From Bryoerythrophyllum caledonicum (lineage: Eukaryota > Streptophyta > Bryopsida > Pottiales > Pottiaceae), in assembly GCA_963971425.1 (NCBI GenBank), contig OZ020521.1, forward strand, positions 9,317,519-9,381,518: a stretch of DNA of 64,000 nucleotides. Reading direction: 5' to 3'. Position numbers and translations under genes: made by a program. The notes below the pieces were generated by a model, which was given only the letters and a program-made list of their open reading frames with translations, was not told the DNA's origin and did not search any database. This document shows, piece after piece, positions 1 to 9,744 of this stretch (position 1 is its first letter; each line of letters begins with the position of its first letter).

Positions 1-277
1 AACGGATATTCTAGCTTCATAATGGGCAAAGGCTACAATTGCGATGAAAAGGTGTTGCAGCTGGATCAAATCCAATCACATACTGCACACTGAGAAACAT
101 ATGTGACGACATGTTGATACATACCGGTCTACTTATATTGGTTGCGCAACATCAAATGAGTCCGTCGTACATCAAAATCTCCTAGGTCTTTGTATACTTG
201 CTATATCAACGAAGCCCTTTGATATGGCCTCAGAAGTATGCACTTAGTTTTACCAGCCACTCCTGAAATAGAAGGTT
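1..277 (-). pseudogene. Ty3/gypsy integrase N-terminal (zinc-binding) remnant
   Basis: Read on the minus strand, this stretch continues the gypsy polymerase towards the integrase. Pieces such as KDLGDFDVRRTHL and TGMYQHVVTYVSQCAVCD match the H2C2 zinc-binding segment, with its HH part and CxxC part, that precedes the integrase core in Ty3/gypsy elements. At least three stop codons and frame changes lie between the pieces, so it is not functional. The rest of integrase lies outside the window to the left. Confidence 0.75.
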
Positions 278-281
278 GTTC

Positions 282-960
282 TCAAAACCTTGCTATTCGG
301 TGTCCAACTCGATCACACTCCATTGTAGAAAGAGCTGGTGATAGTGTTCGATGTTGATGCTCGTGCAAGACTATACCGTCTTCCCACACATCGCTAACAA
401 CTTGGGCCCTATTCAGTTCCTCATTTGCTGCCAAATTTGGCAACGACGATGCGGAGCCAGACATCAACGTGAGGAAAGCCACTACATGCCACTCCAAGAC
501 TAACTCCATGTCACATTTCCCATGCCACCTGGCACCAGCCGAATCTTCCTTCCAAAGACTTGGATTGCAATATAGACCATCCGCATTCAAGTTCATAATG
601 CCCACCCGATGCACAACCCGAAATTCATACTTTGGAAGCAACATAGTCCACCTGGCAAGCTTGCCAGTAAGCCTATAAGACTCCATGAGCCACTTCAAAG
701 GCTGATGGTCGGTCATCAACGTAAAACGTTGTCCATACTGATAGGCTCTAAAATGAGCTATGGCCCAAACCGCGTCCAAAGCCACCCCTTCATAGAATGA
801 ATAGTTGGACTCTACGTTGTTATTGCATCTAGAAGCAAATGCTACAACGTATTCTTGTTCATCATCATCCTTCTGACTCAACACTGCCCCCAATTCTACA
901 GCACTTAAATTTGTGTGTGATTAGAAGGGTCGTGTAACATCTCGACGCCGTAGCACATGC
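282..960 (-). pseudogene. Ty3/gypsy RNase H domain remnant
   Basis: The long minus-strand frame gives GAVLSQ, then YEG-ALDAVWAIAHFR, TDHQPLKWLM and ARW...YEF-VVHR-G--N-NADGL. This is the RNase H domain of Ty3/gypsy polymerases (RVH/RT_RNaseH type), including the TDHQ catalytic block. The frame continues upstream through LRRRDVTRPF but meets an in-frame TAA at 921-923. It is joined to the reverse-transcriptase piece at 963-1178 by a frame change near 960. The part towards 282 resembles the linker between RNase H and integrase (DVWEDGIVLH...LSTMECDRVGHR). Confidence 0.85.
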
Positions 961-962
961 AC

Positions 963-1240
963 TCAACTGAGCTTTAGCTTCAAAGTAGCAAACCTTTGTT
1001 GCTGCTCCTGTCCCCGAGTCGATGGATGATTTTTACCCGTGAGAATAGTCAACAACTTAGCAATCATATCAAAGTTCTTGACGAATCGGCAATAGTAATT
1101 CGCCAAGCCAAGAAAAGCATGAACCGTCACACGTCGGTTAGGGCACCAGATTAATGTACGTTTGTGTTCGATGTCCACGAGTGTTTCATGTGGAAGTCTT
1201 TACAAGCGATTGTGCGGAGTACGTTGCATTGATACCACAA
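963..1240 (-). pseudogene. Ty3/gypsy reverse transcriptase C-terminal (connection) remnant
   Basis: The peptide VHAFLGLANYYCRFVKNFDMIAKLLT-LT is the conserved thumb/connection segment that follows the reverse-transcriptase palm in gypsy elements (usual form FLGLANYYRRFV-GFS-IA-PLT-LT). Upstream sequence to about 1240 is too decayed to read, and no palm motif (YxDD) is present. The order RT end, RNase H, integrase zinc domain on the minus strand shows a single collinear, truncated element. Confidence 0.75.
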
Positions 1241-1382
1241 ATTCTTTAATTTCGGAGAGCATTGAACTTGTCTTCTTTGTACGGTGCAAGTAGTTCTCAA
1301 TCCAAAATCAAAGTTTTCATCTATACACATTTGTTTGCCTAAAGATTGTCCTTGGCATGTTGCTTACAATGGAGGTTTCACT

Positions 1383-1769
1383 TGTTGGAGTTAAGAGTTG
1401 CTCGTAGTTATTATGGCATCGTAAATAGCTATTGAGGTAGATTTAGAGTGGAAAGTAAATGGAGAGAAAATCAAGAGAGGTGAAAGGATCTTGAGAGGTA
1501 CATGTATGTCGCAAGATCAAAGAGGTAGGAACAATTCACATGTCTTGGATTGGATAAACAAGGACAAGTGGGTGGCCATGAGTTCACAAAGAGGGACTTG
1601 CAAGTTGCTGAAGGAGCCACTTACAAGATGCATGAAACGCCACTAAGTGGTTGTATAAGTAAAGGCCTTTGAAAGAAGACAATATCTCTTTCTAAGCATT
1701 GTTTGTTCTACCTTTATGCCATTCACTTGCTAGTGCACCCATCTCTCTATTTCTTTTAACATCAATAGA
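1383..1769 (+). repeat. 5' LTR of a Ty1/copia element
   Basis: The sequence starting TGTTGGAGTTAAGAG at 1383 is repeated from 5795 (TGTTGGAGTTAGAAG) in the same orientation. Similarity runs to about 1769, near ACATCAATA. The LTR pair brackets gag and pol remnants and the second copy is preceded by a purine-rich tract, so this is the left LTR. The exact CA end is unclear because the copies diverge after this point. No convincing primer-binding site was found. Confidence 0.8.
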
Positions 1770-2515
1770 TTATAGGCCCACTTATGAGAGTTGCGAGTGT
1801 AGAGTTTTGTTGCTAAGTTGTTTAGAGAAGGTTTTGAGTGAGTTTGAATGTTTGAGTGCACAAAGGCTGATTTTGAGCTTTGGACGTGCACAAGGACGGC
1901 TTTTGGATCTTTGGTGGTGCACAAAGAAGGCTTTGAAGCTTTGATATTGTAGAAGGAAGGCTTTGAAGCTTTGGTGGTGCACACGGACTCATTTGAAGCT
2001 TAGGAGGTACAAAAAGTCTATTTGGAGCATCAGAGGCGATTTGAGAAGGCACATGTAGTTGCAAAGAACGGCGGTTGTGCACATACAACCTTTTGAACCT
2101 TGTAAGTCTTCATTCATAATGGATGTGCTTGTCTGTTCTCTAAAGGTGCTGATTTGAGTGATTGAGGTGCTTAGTTGCACATTGGAGTCTACGCAAAGCT
2201 CACTGAGGTCATTGAAGTTCATATTTGCGTGTATGAGCAAAGAAAGGGCTGATTTGTGTGAATGAGGTGTGTAGGTGTACATTTGAGTCTAGAAGAAGAG
2301 GATTTCAGTGTTCGAATAATACTTTTGCACATTTGAGGTTAGAAGTGAGTCATTTGATTGTTCTAACACATTAGAGCCTTGAAGGAGCTGATTTGAGGGT
2401 GTAAGGTGCTTAGTTGTTCATTTGAGAGTCTGAAAGGGGCTCAATTGAGTGATTGAGGTGCATTAGTGCACATTAGGAGCTTAGAGGGGCCAATCTTGGC
2501 CATTTGAGTGTCATC
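1770..2515 (+). repeat. Copia leader with degenerate internal repeats
   Basis: Between the 5' LTR and the gag start lies about 750 bp of non-coding leader. It is made of imperfectly repeated phrases, such as GAAGGCTTTGAAGCTTTG-T (twice near 1928-1978) and GCTGATTTGAGTG...TGAGGTGCTTAGTTG (near 2150-2480). Short frames here are not coding. Confidence 0.6.
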
Positions 2516-3358
2516 ATGGCCACATTCGACTATGAAAGTGTTAGGATCATTGACAAGTTCAAAGAGGACAACTTCGACCTTTAGAAGTTCAAGATGGAGA
2601 TGGTGATGGAGTCCGTGGTCCTTTGGGAGATTGTTGAGGACTCCGAGGAACCTCAATCCTCCAACAATAATCCAAAGGTGATAAAAATTTAGAATCGACG
2701 TATAAAGAAGGCCATGTCCGTCACTGGGCTCAATTTGGTGGACAACCAACTTGCCCACATCAAGAGTTGCAAAGGATTGGGGGAAGCATGGAAGACTTTG
2801 TGCAACATCTACGAATGAAAGAGTTTGTCCAACATCCTCTTGATTTGTCGCAAGTTCTTCACAATCAAGATGCAAAAAGGTAATGACTTGTTGATCCACA
2901 TCAACCAAGTGAAGGCACTTGCCGATCAACTCAATTGCTTAGAGGTAGCCGTCAAAGATGAAAATGTGGTGATGACGTTGCTTGAGAGCTTGCCGCTCTC
3001 ATTTGAGCACTTGTTCACCGCCTTAAAGACGTTGCACATGAAAGACCTCCTCATGGAGTTTGTGGTTGCACGGATGATGCACGAAGTGTCCAAGCCCAAG
3101 GGAGAAGAGGCGCATGGCGATGATGCGGTCTTGATATCAAGGCAAAGCAAAGGGAACACCTCATCCCCACATGGCAAGCCCAATATATGTTACAATCGTG
3201 GCATACCGGGTCATTTTGTACGAAATTGCTTCAAGGCAAAGAAAAGGAAGCATGACAACGCAAACCAAGCAAAGGAGAAGGAGAATGCCAATCATGCTAA
3301 CGAGAATGATGACTACGCATTTGCAACTCAAGTTGGATCTCATTCCAAGTCCATTTGA
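2516..3358 (+). pseudogene. Ty1/copia gag remnant
   Basis: A single reading frame from the ATG at 2516 to the TGA at 3356-3358 encodes a copia capsid/nucleocapsid polyprotein (start MATFDYESVRIIDKFKEDNF; later VKALADQLNCLEV and TLLESLP-SFEHL). Three in-frame stops break it, at 2582, 2690 and 2816. The zinc knuckle reads CYNRGIPGHFVRNC, so the second cysteine of the CX2CX4HX4C box is replaced by Arg. The frame continues past 3358 into the protease, as expected for a single gag-pol ORF. Confidence 0.85.
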
Positions 3359-3640
3359 AAGTGGATTTAGGGCTCGGGCGCCACAAAATACATGACACCA
3401 CATCGGGCGGCATTTCATTCGTATGAGGTAATTCCATCACGCAACGTGCGTTTGGATGATGATAGTGTTGTGGATGCCATTGAAATTCGTGTCATTGTTG
3501 TCGAAGTGCTCTTCAGAGGGCTTTAGAAGAGGATGACAATCAAGGACATGCTCCATGTGCCCAAGTTGCAATCAAACTTGCTCTTGGTGAGCAAACTTGT
3601 ATTAAGCCGTATGAAAGTGTAAATCAATGTGAACGGATGT
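3359..3640 (+). pseudogene. Copia protease remnant, catalytic Asp lost
   Basis: In the gag frame the sequence runs KWI-stop-GSGATKYMTPHRAAF, then MLHVPKLQSNLLLVSKL. The family active site is DSGA; here the Asp codon position reads Gly and the preceding codon is TAG. The peptide cannot be a working aspartic protease. It lies directly before the integrase zinc domain, as expected. Confidence 0.75.
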
Positions 3641-4880
3641 TCGATGAAGGCACCAAATGGAGATGTACTTGCGATAGCACCTCGTGAAGACAACTTGTAC
3701 CAAGTGGCCTTCACCAAGGTGTATGAGACGGATGCGGCCAATTTGGCACAATCATCAAGCAAGAATGGAGCCATGGAGCTTTGGCATCGTCGACTTGGTC
3801 ATTTGAACGTGAAAACTGTGCATTTTCTTCAAAGCATGGTAAGTGGCATGACCTTCACAAAGGTGAGTCATCTATGCCATTTTGTGAAGGGTGTGTGCAA
3901 GGCAAGCAACATAAGGCACCATTTCCAAAAGATAGAGGGACTCATGCCACAAAACCTTTGGAGATTGTACATTCAGATGTGTGCGGCCCCATGAGGACCA
4001 CCTCCATTGACAGTGCAAGGTACTTTGTGACCTTCATTGATGAAGGTGTGGTTGTATACATTAAGGAAGGTGTGGTTGTACACATTAAAGACAAAGGGGT
4101 AGTGCCTTGAAAAGTTCAAGGACTTCAAGGCGCTTGCGGAGAAGCAATCGGAGCACAAGATCAAGGTGTTTTGGTTCGACAATGGTCGAGAGTTCATCTC
4201 CCAAGACATTTCGAGGCTACTCGAAGCATCACGGCATCAAGAAGCAACCATCAACACCGTAGACACCCGAGTAGAATGGAGTGGCAGAGCAAGCTAACCG
4301 CATTGTTGTGGAGATGGCGAGGACTATGATCCATACTCAACAGCTCAAGTTTGTTTTTTGGGTGGAAGCAGTGAGCAATGCAGTATACATCCGGAATTGG
4401 TGCCCGACAAGGGTGCTTGTCACTATTACATCACAAGAGGCTTGGAACGGCCGCAAGTCATGCATTGCACACATGCGTGTGTTTGAATGCATTGCATATA
4501 CAAAGATCTTTGATGCAAAGAGGGATAAACTCGTTGAAAAAGGCACAAAGTATTTATTTCTAGGCTATTACAAGGGCACTAAGGCATATCGCCTCATGTG
4601 TGTCGAGACAAAGAAACCCATTTGGAGTCATAATGTGGTGTTTGTTGAAGATAGCTCAAGTGTTGGTCATGGTTTTGAGATGAGTCCAAGTGGGAGTAGT
4701 GAGACGCCTTTGTTGGTTTCGGTGGACAAATCTTCCAAACTAAGTACTACAGGTGATAGTGATTCTAAGAAAGAGAAGACGGTAGATGGTAAAGAAGAAG
4801 GTGCAACCACGGGGCCTTCAACAACACCTACATCTATACCAAGTAGTGATAAGGATAGTGGAACCACTCAAGAGCCATGA
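3629..4880 (+). pseudogene. Copia integrase remnant
   Basis: GAMELWHRRLGHLNVK starts the zinc-binding domain, and the CxxC part is in the neighbouring frame as MPFCEGCVQGKQHKAPFP. The catalytic core follows in pieces: EIVHSDVCGPM (first Asp), FDNGREF (second Asp, usual form SDNGGEF), then EQANRIVVEMARTM with the C-terminal region FLGYYKGTKAYRLM up to the stop at 4880. Frameshifts occur near 3850, 4040-4100 and 4260. The TTG-rich tandem GGTGTGGTTGTA phrase at 4044-4085 looks like a local duplication. Confidence 0.85.
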
Positions 4881-5794
4881 TATCCAAGAAGGGAACGGCG
4901 GCCGCCTGGAAAGTGGTAGATGAACCACATCTTGTCGTAGCATAAAGTGGAGCGGGCCAATGTGGCCACTCTCGAGGATCCATTGAACGTGTGAAGCCGT
5001 GCAATCCGAGGATGCGAGCAAGTGGGAGGCGGCCATGCAAGAAGAGTATGACTTGCTTATGGCAAATGAAACTTAGGAGTTGGCTCTCCTTCCAATGTGT
5101 CGCAAGAACGTCGGATGCAAGTGGGTGTTTCGTACGAATTATGATGCTTCAGGTCAAGTTGTGCACCACAAGGCGCGGTTGGTGACAAAGAGATACTCTC
5201 AAATTAAAGGAGTGGACTTCCTTGAGATCTTTGCTCCCGTTGCAAAGTTCAATACTATGTGGTGCATCCTTGCGTTTAGAACCACGTTGGATTTGGAGAT
5301 CCATCAAATGAATGTGAAGACCGCATTTTTTAATGGCAATTGGAAGAAAACATCTTCATGAGTCAACCACAAGATTTTGAGAAGAGGGACTTTGAACATC
5401 TTGTATGCAAGCTCAAAAAGTCGTTGTACAGACTCAAGTAATCACTAAGGGCTTGGTACCAACGGACAGACTCATTTATCATCAAAGAGGGTTTTACAAA
5501 AAGTGAAGCGGATCACTCATTGTACATCAAGCATACGAATGAATAGTTGATGACAACGTTCATCTATGTGGATGACTTGATCATCTTGGCTAGCCTTTTG
5601 GCCCAGTTGACGTGGCTCATAGACAAGCTTCATGCAAAGTTTGACATGACCAACTTTAGTGAGATTAACTTAAAGTATTGCCCAACAAAAGACATGGTGG
5701 CCGATGTGTTGACGAAGGCACTTGCAACAGAGCGACATCAAAGGTTAGCTATGGCGATCGGATTGCGAGATGGTAACTTCTCGCAAAGTGGGAG
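4881..5794 (+). pseudogene. Copia reverse transcriptase fused to the RNase H end by an internal deletion
   Basis: Reverse-transcriptase blocks are visible in several frames: CKWVFRTNYDASGQVVHHKARLV, YSQIKGVDFLEIFAPVAKF, CKLKKSLYRLK-stop-SLRAWYQ and YVDDLIIL (active-site YVDD at about 5565-5588). After FDMTNFSEIN (about 5670) the sequence jumps to LKYCPTKDMVADVLTKAL, the extreme C-terminus of RNase H. The end of RT and nearly all of RNase H are therefore missing. A polypurine tract (GCAAAGTGGGAG, 5783-5794) precedes the 3' LTR. Confidence 0.85.
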
Positions 5795-6753
5795 TGTTGG
5801 AGTTAGAAGTAGCTCGTAATTATTACGGCATTGTAAATAGTTATTGAGGTAGATTTAGAAGGGAAAGTAAATGAAGAGAAAATCAAGAGAGGTGAAAGGA
5901 ACAAGAGAGGTGAAAGGAACTTGAGAGGTGCATGTATGGCCCAAGGTCAAAGAGGTAGGACCAACCCGCATGTCTTGCATGGGATAAGCAAGGACAAGTG
6001 GGGTGACCATGAGTTGGCATAGACGGACTTACAAGTTGCTGGAGAAGCCACTTACAAGATGCATGAGGCGCCACTAAGTGGTAGCATTAGGGCCGCTTCA
6101 CACCTGGCCGAGTCGAGAGTCTGTTTGTCAAAAAAATTGCCCAAACTAATGTGAGAGTTCAAACTTTTGGATTTTAAAAAAACATTAAAATATATATACT
6201 CAAGCCTTTGGACAGTTGTGGTGTGAAGCCTCAAAGCCAAAGTCCACAGTTCAAACCCCGTATCAGTACGCCAAAAAAATCAACTCAAAAAAATCATCCA
6301 TAAAAAATCATCCATAAAAAATCAACAAAAAAATTTGGCCTCTTTCATCTAACAATCCAGATCTTGTCAGATTTTGATTATTTCATTGAAAATTTTGACG
6401 GGCTCTCGAAGGAAGTTTGGATCGACTAAGAACAGCAACCCAAATTTTGCTTGAGAGTCCGTCGCCTTAGCGCCAAAACTCTCCAAAAGTACTGCCATGT
6501 AGGCACATTGGAAGACAACGGCCTTTGGACTTTGGCCTTTGGTGTGAAGGCCGAGAGGCAGGACTTTGGCCATTCAAGCAATCTCATTGGTGGAAACCAA
6601 CGGACTTTCGACTTGGGCATTATGTGTGAAGTGGCCCTAAGTAAAGGCTTTCGAAAGAAGGCAATATCTCATTCCAAGCATTGTTTGTACTACCCTGTGT
6701 GTCTTTCACTTGTTTGTGCAACCATCTCTCTACTTCTTTTTACATCAATACCA
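5795..6753 (+). repeat. 3' LTR of the copia element, interrupted by a MITE
   Basis: This is the direct-repeat partner of 1383-1769. It carries an extra 18-bp duplication (GAAAGGAACAAGAGAGGT, about 5896-5930) and a 548-bp insertion at 6090-6637. On either side of the insertion it resumes the 5' LTR sequence (CCACTAAGTGG before, AAGTAAAGGC after). Similarity to the 5' LTR stops near 6753. The many differences between the LTRs point to an old insertion. Confidence 0.8.
6090..6637. mobile_element. 548-bp MITE nested in the copia 3' LTR (probably Harbinger/Tourist type)
   Basis: The ends GGGCCGCTTCACAC and GTGTGAAGTGGCCC are inverted repeats, with weaker complementarity continuing for about 40 bp (AGTCGARAGTCYGTT). 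The 5' LTR serves as the empty site: there GTATAAGTAAAGG is continuous. The flanks are TTA (left) and TAA (right), which fits a 3-bp TAA duplication with one change or a 2-bp TA duplication. GGGCC termini are shared with the PIF/Harbinger element at 28554-32624, which favours that superfamily. No coding capacity. Confidence 0.8.
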
Positions 6754-7211
6754 CTAGTATCTCAATATCAACATTTGTTCACTTCTAATTGTTCTTGAAA
6801 ATAGAGAGCTTGGTGATTTATCTTTATTTTGAATCGGAGAGTTTGGTGGTTCAAGTTAAAAGTAGATATAGCGACCTTTCAGAAGGTAAAAGGAAAAGGC
6901 ATGTTGCACTGTAAATTTTAGCCACCATTTGGCTCTTTGGCCTCATCAAAGTAATTTAGAGCATTTTAGGGCTGATTTCTACCCCTAAATTTTCCAAAGT
7001 CCTCATGAAAGACTGTAAAAGTTCCCTCGTAGAACTCTTGAAAATTTAGGGGATAATATATAATGATGAGAAATTAGGTTGAAATTCATTGTATCTTTGC
7101 CCCATTTTACAAATAACTGTATTCTAGGCAAAAATTTCTTAATAAAGAAACACTTTATTCATGTCGGATGCATGAAGGTCATAGGGTCTTATGTGGCTTT
7201 GATGCATCATG
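6754..7211. other. AT-rich intergenic sequence
   Basis: The stretch after the 3' LTR holds no recognisable gene or clear repeat unit. A fragment at 6960-7080 (CCCCTAAATTTTCCAAAG...AAAATTTAGGGGATA) has weak inverted-repeat character. It may be an old element end. Confidence 0.4.
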
Positions 7212-7215
7212 TTAA

Positions 7216-8132
7216 CCCCTAAGAGCTCAAGTGTACGTGGGGCATACGGTTTGGATTTTGGGCAGGTTCCTACAATTCAAAAAAAATCGTTTATTAAAAA
7301 ACTTTTACACTTGATTTTCCTTGATAAGAGCTCAATTGAGGTTTTTATTTTTATTTTTTTAATTCATGGTTTGAAAGTTAGTACCACTTAAAGTTAGAAA
7401 TGGGGACTCCATGCAGCTCCAAAATTTTGCTAGAAGTCTCTATTGACATTGAGATTTTCTATACACCTAGAGAGTATCACTTTCTTTGAAGATGTCAAAA
7501 AAATTCTTGTCTTTAGTGTTAAAAAACATTTTAACTCATGTCAAACATTTTTACACGTTTCGGGCAAGCGAGGAAATAAACTTCATCTTTTCTTCATAAA
7601 ACTTAGAGATCCTCATATTTTTCACTTTTATTTTTTCTACAACAATATGTGGTATAAACCTTCTTATTGAATGTTTAGTAGATCATTTTAAAACATATTA
7701 AATTCTCAAAAGGATAATTCGTCATTTGACAATTTTTGAACCTCCACTCCTTCCACACTTGTTTTGAATATGGTACACCCCTTCTCTACCTCTAAAAATT
7801 GTTCTATACAGAACTAACATCATGTTCAATACAATGGTAAAAGATTTGGACCTTGTGTAGTGCAAAAATTTAATACCAAGTGAAGTCAAAGTCAGCTGAT
7901 CCACTCACGCTAGAAAGAAAATGAACCATTTTTTTGACTTCAAACACTATAATCTTTCAATCCATGTGGTCAAAATATATGAAATTTTGCGAGCATGTTA
8001 CTTAGTAAGTCTTTACGGAGATCCTACGGTCAAAAAGATAAATATAAGGTTTTATTTCCTTCCATATTCATTTCACTAGAATCAACAATTTTGAAGTGTT
8101 TTTGATGTGAAATTGTCACGGGCTTTAAGGGG
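7216..8132 (+). mobile_element. Family C element, copy 1 (917 bp)
   Basis: The element begins CCCCTAAGAGCTCAAG after TTAA (7212-7215) and ends GGGCTTTAAGGGG before ATAA (8133-8136). The ends are imperfect inverted repeats and the flanks fit a TTAA duplication with one change. Interior phrases (GGGCAGGTTCCTACAAT, CAAACACTATAATCTTTCAATCC, GAGATCCTACGGTC) recur at 16780-18990, 46949-47840 and, inverted, at 47854-49000. Short ORFs inside are not conserved coding frames. Confidence 0.65.
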
Positions 8133-8136
8133 ATAA

Positions 8137-9168
8137 CCCTTAATCCTTTATCGCCCTGGAAGCCCAAAATGTGACTCTGGAGGTGCTAAAACTCAATTTG
8201 CATGATATCCATGAGGAGCTAGGCTTTGAGATACGAGGTTCAGATTTGCACACTCATTACACGAACACTCTCCAACAATCAAATCATGTATTTGGATTTA
8301 TAGAACTCTTGGAAAAGCTAGGAATACAACACAAAATACACCAAATACGCTAAAATACAGTGAATATAGTGTATACTATGCCACATACTATGTTGTATTT
8401 CACACACATGCACATTGATTTTGGTCTTAAATTTTGATTGAACTTCGTCTTTAAGACATTCTTCATTGTTTTGTGATTGTTGTTCTCTCTCTTCACATAG
8501 GAAACTTCCGTTTTGATTTGTATGAGGTTGGAACAATTTTGTATCCAATCAAGTAGGAAAAAGCAATAAAATCACCAATAATTGTGCATTAATATTTTCT
8601 TCACATATGATATGTCAATGCGAAGCTATCAACCTAGTGCACATGTGAACCGCTCTTATTTGAAGTAAAAAAAATCCTCGCAAGAATCTATTGATGGTTA
8701 AAGTAGTACACCCTCCAAAATCCACAATTTTCACTACCAATATACGGTAGCTTTAAACACTGTAATCTATTCCATCAACCGTTGGTTGTTGTGCAAATTT
8801 TCCCCAAAGTTGAGGTCATGGGTTAAGTTCAACTTTGTAAGGTTAGATATTAATATTAGGCATTGTATTTCCATCAAATCTGGTTCAAAGAAAAAAATCA
8901 GAGGAAATCTTAGTTTTTCCATAAACATCCGTGGGTGGTAAAGGGTTAAACGTCATAAGGTGCCACTGGTGGCCACAATATCCTGCATGTATGGTGTCGT
9001 ATTTGAACATTAAAATGTTGAGACAATGAAACAATCTTCAAGGAAAAGATGTTAATGAAGAGTTTTCATTCCAAAGGTGTAAGTCTTGCTAAAGTATGAT
9101 ACATTTTTTTGTAACCTATAGAGTAAAATAGGCGCCTGTATATATGGTTCCCAACTGACTTTTAAGGG
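8137..9168 (+). mobile_element. Family A element, copy 1, split by a family D insertion
   Basis: The left end CCC plus TTAA (8137-8143) is separated from the remainder (TTAAACGTCATAAGG..., from 8946) by the 802-bp element at 8144-8945. Removing that insert restores the standard family A start CCCTTAAACGTCA. The right end is CTTTTAAGGG at 9168, followed by TTAA. The interior GGTGCCACTGGTGGCCACAATAT and the CCAAAGGTGTAAGTCTTGCTAAA phrase are shared by all family A copies. Confidence 0.75.
8144..8945 (+). mobile_element. Family D element, copy 1 (802 bp)
   Basis: It starts TCCTTTATCGCCC and ends GGGTGGTAAAGGG. Perfect TTAA duplications flank it (8140-8143 and 8946-8949), and the target is the TTAA inside the terminal repeat of the family A copy. 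Inverted relatives lie at 15505-16288 and 25131-25932. No coding frame longer than about 75 codons. Confidence 0.8.
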
Positions 9169-9172
9169 TTAA

Positions 9173-9744
9173 TGAGTGAATTTAACTGATGCTTATGGTG
9201 GGGAGCATATGAAATCCATCACAACAGTAAGTGAGAATATTAATTTGCAAACTCTGGAACTCCATCAACACCACATTTGGGCATTGAATGGAGGGCCATC
9301 ATGAAACACAGCACAATTGGTTAAATGGTATCAACTTCGCATGCAGCATCCAATGTACCCTTATACAAGTGTCAAGTATATTACGGTCCATGCTCGGTAA
9401 ATCAATGATGTAATTACAGCAAAGTACTGTCACTCAAGAGACTTCTATGTTTGTTCATGCATTAGCATACTTCAAATCACATAAATTCATGTGATCAATG
9501 CATGACATGACCGCCTGTGCCATTGTTATATACGAGCCTTTGTGATTGAAGATGAATGTACAAGGAGGTTAGAACTGAACAGGACACATGGATGGATGAG
9601 GTTGAGAATGCTGATGAATGTAAAGTTCAAACTATATAGCACTAACGATGAAGTGGCACTTCACGTTGATACCCTAAGGTAAACCCTCCATAACCGACAA
9701 CTTACAAGTTAAGCAATGTGTTTACATGGAGAAAATAAATAGTA
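9173..9744. other. Intergenic sequence without recognised features
   Basis: I see no coding frame, inverted-repeat end or window-internal duplicate here. AT-rich, non-repetitive at this scale. Confidence 0.5.

Noticed and set aside
1730-2088. Minus-strand frames with repeated KPSLCTTK/KAFLL peptides
   Set aside because: They arise from the degenerate repeats in the copia leader and have no conserved start or domain.
6205-6270. CAGTTCAAACCCC inside the MITE as a possible tRNA B box or SINE
   Set aside because: No A box at the right distance, no cloverleaf and no A-rich tail could be found.
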